Source of the DNA: JAVBNT01 sp031551355
GTDB taxonomy: Bacteria > Vulcanimicrobiota > CADAWZ01
NCBI GenBank assembly: GCA_031551355.1
Contig: JAVBNT010000001.1
Coordinates: forward strand, 186,001 to 250,000
Direction of reading: 5' to 3'
DNA length: 64,000 bases
The position numbers and the translations under genes were made by a program. Below, piece after piece: positions 59,807 to 64,000 of this stretch (position 1 is the first letter of the stretch; each line of letters opens with the position of its first letter). A model generated the notes under the pieces. The model did not search any database and had not been told where the DNA came from. It saw nothing but the letters and a program-made list of their open reading frames with translations.

Positions 59807-60676
59807 GTGTCCGTTCTTAGATATGGGTTCATCCCCGATATGAGAGTTTCATATCGGGGATTTGCAACAAGAGAAGATAAAAACTTAAATACTGCGGAAG
59901 AATCTTTTTTGAAAAGATCAGATATCGAACTGACGGCCCGTTATCTGGCTCTTGAGGATGACGGCGCACATGTCATTATCACAAGAGAGATTGTACCTTC
60001 CAATCCCGGTATGACTTTTGCCGAAGAAATGTTTGCCGCTGAAATGAGGGCTTTAAAAATTGGTGCCAAACCGATTCTCCCTTTATTTTCAGGAAAAGCC
60101 GTTGCATATTATCATCTTTCCAACCGGGGAGAGATAATCGAATCCACAGATGTTGCCCCCGTTATTTTTATGCCGCTGCCAAGGGAGCCGGTCGAACCCG
60201 GAGGTGAATGGCATCTGGCATCATATATTGATATGGACGGCAATACAACGGAAATAAGAACCGACTATGTTTTTGAAGAAATAATTGCAACAGCCGATGA
60301 CGAAACGGATAACGATTTTTCCAATGCTTACCGGATATCCATGAAAACGCTGCCGGTCACATTCATCAGCAGCAATTCACAGGGTCAGTCGGTTGAAGTC
60401 ACCATTTCCCGCGAAGGTTATTTTATATACTCTCCTATCAGCAAAGCTATCTTAAAGCTTGATCACAGACTGAATTTTATGTCCGGATATGACGAGGGAA
60501 CTTTGGTTGAAACGGTTGAAACATCTTTTTTTGAGTTGATTGAATTTCATTTGCCCGAGGATGAAGGCATTGAAGAAAGTCCCGAAGATGAGCTGACGGG
60601 CAATGAAATTACGGCAGATGAGTCTGAAGCGGAAAATACAGACGAAGAAGTCCAATCAGAAAAATCTAAAGATTAA
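59807..60676 (+). CDS. Conserved-looking hypothetical protein with acidic tail
   Basis: 289 residues from GTG 59807, 2 bases after the VanY-like stop. An in-frame ATG at 59840 is an alternative. No signal peptide or membrane segment. Residues 1-220 look like a mixed beta-rich domain (YLALEDDGAHVIITREIVP, YHLSNRGEIIES, VEVTISREGYFIYSP). The last 45 residues are strongly acidic (Glu/Asp-rich, disordered). I recognise no family. The opening of the frame is overlaid by a perfect 13-bp hairpin. Confidence 0.65.
   Translation: MSVLRYGFIPDMRVSYRGFATREDKNLNTAEESFLKRSDIELTARYLALEDDGAHVIITREIVPSNPGMTFAEEMFAAEMRALKIGAKPILPLFSGKAVAYYHLSNRGEIIESTDVAPVIFMPLPREPVEPGGEWHLASYIDMDGNTTEIRTDYVFEEIIATADDETDNDFSNAYRISMKTLPVTFISSNSQGQSVEVTISREGYFIYSPISKAILKLDHRLNFMSGYDEGTLVETVETSFFELIEFHLPEDEGIEESPEDELTGNEITADESEAENTDEEVQSEKSKD
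59831..59861 (+). promoter_or_regulatory. Perfect 13-bp hairpin within the 5' end of a coding region
   Basis: ATCCCCGATATGA and TCATATCGGGGAT pair perfectly around GAGTT, 24 bases after the GTG start. No T-run follows, so it is not a standard terminator. It could slow translation initiation of the acidic-tail protein. It could also mark a true start downstream. Confidence 0.45.
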
Positions 60677-60684
60677 CCTGTTAA

Positions 60685-60822
60685 AATACTTTATACTTAA
60701 AATCGGTCTTTTTTGCTGATGAAAACCAGGACTTTTATCTCCCGGACAAGCAGGAAAAAACGGCCGATTTTGTTGTTAGAAACCCGCAGGGAAAAATTGT
60801 TGTTTCAGGAATATTTCTTTCT
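60685..60822 (+). other. Open, startless in-frame stretch and long hairpin before folT
   Basis: From a TAA at 60682-60684 the folT frame stays open and reads as plausible protein (ADENQDFYLPDKQEKTADF, then VVRNPQGKIVVSGIFLS), but it contains no ATG, GTG or TTG. It may be the remnant of a gene end or a lost start. The DNA also forms a long stem between 60699-60718 and 60751-60771 (AAAATCGG/CCGATTTT outer pair, T6/A6 inner pair). It does not match the tetrahydrofolate riboswitch as I know it. A basic 35-codon frame (60719-60826) in another register also ends on the folT ATG but has no ribosome site. Confidence 0.4.
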
Positions 60823-61380
60823 ATGAAGTTTCCCACAAGAGTTCTTGTTTATATGGCTGTGTTAGTTGCCTGTTCCGTGATTCTCAGAAGAATCCTTACT
60901 GTTCCTCTGCCGATAGGGATTCTCAATTTCGGCGGTTTTCCTGTTGTTTTTGCGGGATTGCTTTTGGGACCTTACGCAGGCGCAATGGTAGGAGCCGTAA
61001 GTGATATTTTAGGCTGCTTTTTGTTCCCGCGCGGACCTTACCTGCCTTATTTTACAATTACGTCAATGCTGACCGGATGTCTGGCTCCTTTGGTTATAAA
61101 ATATTTGGGAATGCAAAAAAATACGCCTTTCTGGGCGATACTTCTATCTGTGGCCGTTGCACAGGGTGTAACAAAAATGCTTTTGATACCGGTAATCATG
61201 CAGCATTCGTTCGGCATTCCTTTCGTATATACTTTTATTAAAGGTTCGGTGATGGAACTGATCCATATTCCGCTTTATGCGGTATTATCGCGTTCTATTT
61301 TGCTTACGCAAAAGGAGAGTTATATAACTCCCTTAAGAAAAATATTTCTGATGCCTTCAAAGAAAGAGCAAACCATATAA
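60823..61380 (+). CDS. folT: ECF transporter S component, folate type (FolT)
   Basis: A 185-residue integral membrane protein with about six helices. Features of folate-family S components: LPIGILNFGGFPVVFAGLLL, GPYAGAMVGAVSDILGCFLF and PRGPYLPYFTITSMLTGCLA. S components capture the vitamin and dock to a shared energising module (EcfA/A'/T) encoded elsewhere. The formate-tetrahydrofolate ligase gene follows by 13 bases, supporting folate as the substrate. No canonical ribosome site is seen before the ATG (AGGAATATTTC upstream is modest). Confidence 0.82.
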   Translation: MKFPTRVLVYMAVLVACSVILRRILTVPLPIGILNFGGFPVVFAGLLLGPYAGAMVGAVSDILGCFLFPRGPYLPYFTITSMLTGCLAPLVIKYLGMQKNTPFWAILLSVAVAQGVTKMLLIPVIMQHSFGIPFVYTFIKGSVMELIHIPLYAVLSRSILLTQKESYITPLRKIFLMPSKKEQTI

Positions 61381-61393
61381 GGAGGATATTCCG

Positions 61394-63097
61394 GTGAAAT
61401 CAATGCCTTCGGATCTTGAGATTGCACAGCAATCGGAAATGCTGCATATAGAAAAAATTGCCGCTCAAATGGGAGTGGGGGATGACGATTTTGAATTGTA
61501 TGGAAAATACAAGGCAAAGCTGTCGCTTGATGTTATAAAAAAGATGCAGACACGTCCTTTGGGAAAATATATCGTTGTAACAGCGATAACTCCTACGCCT
61601 CTCGGAGAGGGAAAAACAGTTACAACGATAGGGCTTTCAATGGGGTTGGCCAGGATTGGCAAAAAAGTCGTGACTGCCATAAGGCAGCCATCTCTGGGGC
61701 CTGTTTTTGGCATAAAAGGCGGGGCCGCAGGCGGAGGATATTCACAAGTGCTGCCGATGGAGGACTTTAACCTGCATTTTACCGGTGATGTCCATGCGGT
61801 GGGAGCTTCACACAACCTGCTTTCCGCTTTCGTTGATAATCATGTTTATCACGGCAATAAATTGAATATTGATCCATACTCAATATTATGGCCAAGGGTT
61901 CTTGATATCAGCGACCGTTCCTTGCGCCATGTTATAACAGGGCTTGGCGGACGGCTTGACGGAAATCCCAGGGAATCATCGTTTATGATAACCGTCGCCT
62001 CGGAAGTAATGGCGATTCTGGCATTGGCAAAAGACTATCAGGATTTGCGCCAAAGACTCGGAAAAATTGTAGTTGGGTTTACTAAAGATAAAAAAACCGT
62101 AACTGCCGATGATTTGCATTGCGCCGGCTCGATGGCAGCTCTTTTAAAAGATGCCGTAAAACCTAATCTTATACAAACCAGGGAACATACGCCGTGCCTC
62201 GTACACGCGGGGCCGTTTGCCAACATTGCCCATGGCAACAGTTCGGTAATCGCCGATTTAATAGGTATAAGATGCGGGGATTTTCTCGTTACTGAAAGCG
62301 GATTCGGTGCCGATTGCGGCGCCGAGAAATTTATGAATGTAAAATGCCGTGTAAGCGGACTGAAGCCGGACGCAGTCGTTATGGTTGCTTCCATCAGAGC
62401 GCTTAAGATGCATGGCGGGGCCGGTAACGTCGTCGCCGGCAAACCTCTGCCTGAAGAAATTATTGCGGAAAATATTCCGGCTTTGGAAAAAGGCTGTGAG
62501 AATCTGATAAAACATATAGAGAATATGAATCTTTTCGGGGTTCCTGTTGTTGTTGCGCTGAATAATTTTTCAGCGGATACTCAAAAAGAAATTGATACGG
62601 TTGAAAAGATCTCCAGAAATGCCGGTGCCTGCGGGTTTGCCGTCAGCAATGTCTGGGCCGAGGGCGGGGAAGGCGGAAAAGAGCTTGCCAGAGAGGTTGC
62701 CGAGGCATCCGGGCGAACTTCAAAATTCGAATTTTTATACGAATTATCTATGCCGCTTGCCGACAAGATCGAAACCATTGCTACCCGTATTTACGGAGCG
62801 TCCGGGGTTGAATATTCCCAGGCTGCAAAAGACAAAATGAAAATATACCGGGATTTGGGATTTGAGAATATGCCGGTCTGTATGGCAAAAACTCATCTTT
62901 CAATCTCTCATGATCCTAAACTAAAGGGCAGACCGTCAAACTTCGTTCTGCCGATAAAAGATATAAACGTATCGGCCGGAGCAGGATTTATTTATCCTCT
63001 TTGCGGAGAAATGAGAACGATGCCGGGATTACCTTCAACTCCCGCCGGAAACGGCATTGACATCAATGAAAACGGAGTTATATCCGGACTCTTTTAG
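61394..63097 (+). CDS. fhs: Formate-tetrahydrofolate ligase
   Basis: A 567-residue enzyme that makes 10-formyl-tetrahydrofolate from formate, ATP and tetrahydrofolate, the entry of formate into one-carbon metabolism. P-loop TPLGEGKTVTTIGLSMGL. Further family motifs: KGGAAGGGYSQVLPMEDFN, HFTGD-type LHFTGDVHAVGASHNLL and MHGGAGNVVAGKPL. GTG 61394 with GGAGG 8 bases upstream is favoured over ATG 61403. Coupled with folT. It could serve purine synthesis, an acetogenic methyl branch or glycine metabolism, which cannot be told apart from this window. Confidence 0.96.
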   Translation: MKSMPSDLEIAQQSEMLHIEKIAAQMGVGDDDFELYGKYKAKLSLDVIKKMQTRPLGKYIVVTAITPTPLGEGKTVTTIGLSMGLARIGKKVVTAIRQPSLGPVFGIKGGAAGGGYSQVLPMEDFNLHFTGDVHAVGASHNLLSAFVDNHVYHGNKLNIDPYSILWPRVLDISDRSLRHVITGLGGRLDGNPRESSFMITVASEVMAILALAKDYQDLRQRLGKIVVGFTKDKKTVTADDLHCAGSMAALLKDAVKPNLIQTREHTPCLVHAGPFANIAHGNSSVIADLIGIRCGDFLVTESGFGADCGAEKFMNVKCRVSGLKPDAVVMVASIRALKMHGGAGNVVAGKPLPEEIIAENIPALEKGCENLIKHIENMNLFGVPVVVALNNFSADTQKEIDTVEKISRNAGACGFAVSNVWAEGGEGGKELAREVAEASGRTSKFEFLYELSMPLADKIETIATRIYGASGVEYSQAAKDKMKIYRDLGFENMPVCMAKTHLSISHDPKLKGRPSNFVLPIKDINVSAGAGFIYPLCGEMRTMPGLPSTPAGNGIDINENGVISGLF

Positions 63098-63123
63098 CCT
63101 GAGTTAATTATTGGAGGAGCTAT

Positions 63124-63576
63124 ATGCCTGAAGCAAGCGTTTTAAACTGTCCTTCCTGTTCGTCTTCAATGACAAAGAGGGTCTTAAAAGATGAACTTGA
63201 CGGCGAGTATGTGATTGATATTTGTGTAAATTGTACCGGTATCTGGCTTGACGGATTGGAATTGGGGAAAATTTTGAAGACTGCCAATGCCGAACCGGAA
63301 AAACGTGAACCTCAGGCCTGTATGGATATCAGCCAGGGCTCGAAGAAGCTTAACTGTCCAAGATGTTCAGTAATCATGAGAATCAATGAAATGGATGGTA
63401 TCTGCGTTGATTCATGCGGAACCTGCGACGGCATCTGGCTGATAAATACCGAGATTTATCAATTGCTGGCATTTTCGGTCAATCATTCCGTTTACGGAGA
63501 AGAACATAACAGGGTAGATATTTCGGTAACGGATATCTGCCATGTCTTTAACATACTTACGAACCTTTATTATTAA
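63124..63576 (+). CDS. Tandem TFIIB-type zinc-finger protein, paralogue 1
   Basis: 150 residues with two zf-TFIIB-like units: CPSCSSSMTKRVLKDEL..ICVNCTGIWLDGLELGKIL (residues 7-55), and CPRCSVIMRINEMDGICVDS..CGTCDGIWLINTEI (residues 75-115). Each has two CxxC pairs and the CxGxWLD-type tail. The function is unknown in bacteria. GGAGGA precedes the ATG 24 bases after fhs. A closely similar gene follows. Confidence 0.85.
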   Translation: MPEASVLNCPSCSSSMTKRVLKDELDGEYVIDICVNCTGIWLDGLELGKILKTANAEPEKREPQACMDISQGSKKLNCPRCSVIMRINEMDGICVDSCGTCDGIWLINTEIYQLLAFSVNHSVYGEEHNRVDISVTDICHVFNILTNLYY

Positions 63577-63629
63577 GGCTGTTGTAAAATATAAGTTTAA
63601 AAAGAAATCTAATAGGGGAGGAAAATTAA

Positions 63630-64000
63630 ATGCAGGAATTTGGTTCATTGACCTGTCCGTCCTGTTCTTCTTTTATGAAACAGCACTGTCTGATGGATAC
63701 AATGGGCGAATCGTTTATGATTGATTATTGTACCGGCTGCGGAGGATTTTGGCTCGACAGGGGAGAGTTCATGAAAATTGTTAAAGCCGGCGCCAATACT
63801 GTCCCGGCAAAAATTCTCAATACCCCTAACTATAAGGAAAGCGATGAATTTAAGCCGGAAGGGACAAGGAATTGCCCGCGATGTTCGGTTGTTATGCCGA
63901 TAAAAGAAATAAAAGGCGTTAATCTTGACTTTTGTCCTCAATGTGCCGGTATCTGGTTTGATAAAAACGAACTGGGCGATTTGATTAATAATAAGGATGC
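63630..64000 (+). CDS. Tandem TFIIB-type zinc-finger protein, paralogue 2 (cut by window end)
   Basis: ATG 63630 with GGGGAGG 8 bases upstream. The frame is open to the end of the window, giving about 123 residues. Two zf-TFIIB units are present: CPSCSSFMKQHCLMDTMG..YCTGCGGFWLDRGEFMKIV and CPRCSVVMPIKEIKGVNLDF..CPQCAGIWFDKNELGDLI. It is a clear paralogue of the preceding gene, and more copies may follow outside the window. Confidence 0.85.
   Translation, partial: MQEFGSLTCPSCSSFMKQHCLMDTMGESFMIDYCTGCGGFWLDRGEFMKIVKAGANTVPAKILNTPNYKESDEFKPEGTRNCPRCSVVMPIKEIKGVNLDFCPQCAGIWFDKNELGDLINNKD

Noticed and set aside
60677..60822. Tetrahydrofolate riboswitch before folT-fhs
   Set aside because: The genes fit, but I could not match the conserved bases or the pseudoknot of the known class. 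The stretch is reported only as an unexplained leader.

Overview
The window is from the chromosome of an AT-rich, probably anaerobic, diderm bacterium. A TolC-type outer-membrane factor and several lipoprotein or signal-peptide proteins imply two membranes. A methylmalonyl-CoA/pyruvate carboxyltransferase set, formate-tetrahydrofolate ligase, ferredoxin-rich amine dehydrogenase subunits and a non-haem ferritin fit a fermentative anaerobe. The density of zinc-ribbon, TPR, HEAT and FHA/Ser-Thr-kinase proteins resembles poorly cultured lineages (Riflebacteria or Wallbacteria-like). That placement is only a guess, because no rRNA gene is present.

Layout. 1-2 kb: PAS and GAF-PP2C-HATPase signalling genes on the minus strand. 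2.2-11.4 kb: plus-strand housekeeping genes (M50 protease, rimO, a TPR protein, asnS, a decayed ankyrin lipoprotein gene, yebC-ruvC-ruvA-ruvB). 11.4-12.2 kb: a MITE with perfect 9-bp target duplications, then a DUF2752 membrane protein. 12.4-15.3 kb: five tandem zinc-ribbon plus CD225/dispanin-like membrane genes behind a near-consensus promoter. 15.3-18.5 kb: a two-gene FAD/Fe-S amine or imino-acid dehydrogenase operon. 18.8-20.1 kb: a TrmH-type methyltransferase and a TIGR02757 protein, followed by about 750 bp packed with repeats. 20.9-25.4 kb: permease, hydantoinase-A-like protein, IrrE-like metallopeptidase and a zinc-ribbon protein. 25.6-31.3 kb: a Clp ATPase, FHA, Ser/Thr kinase-TPR and RsbW-like HATPase cluster. 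31.3-37.6 kb: ferritin, exported zinc-ribbon protein, ATP-grasp, pepD, a repeat lipoprotein and a YbjN-like protein. 37.9-41.2 kb: three minus-strand genes. 41.5-45.2 kb: tldD, tldE and a methyltransferase. 45.7-48.4 kb: exported C1 peptidase and an HI0933-type flavoprotein with an apparent ATT start. 48.6-54.3 kb: U32 peptidase-like protein, TolC, and a convergent HEAT-repeat protein. 54.8-58.7 kb: carboxyltransferase subunits. 59.0-64 kb: VanY-like protein, a hypothetical protein, folT-fhs and two TFIIB-type zinc-finger genes, the last cut by the window end.

The most unusual signal is a family of 123-127-bp nested palindromes. Four full copies sit at the stop codons of plus-strand genes, with related cores. 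The outer arms differ completely between copies yet stay self-complementary, and at one locus an arm contains the last codons of the upstream gene. Two short inverted-repeat elements share an 18-bp terminus and each has 9-bp flanking duplications; one of them has inserted into a further, partial palindrome copy. Gene systems worth following are the zinc-ribbon/dispanin array and the Clp-FHA-kinase-HATPase cluster, whose Clp ATPase appears to lack both a middle domain and a ClpP-docking loop.
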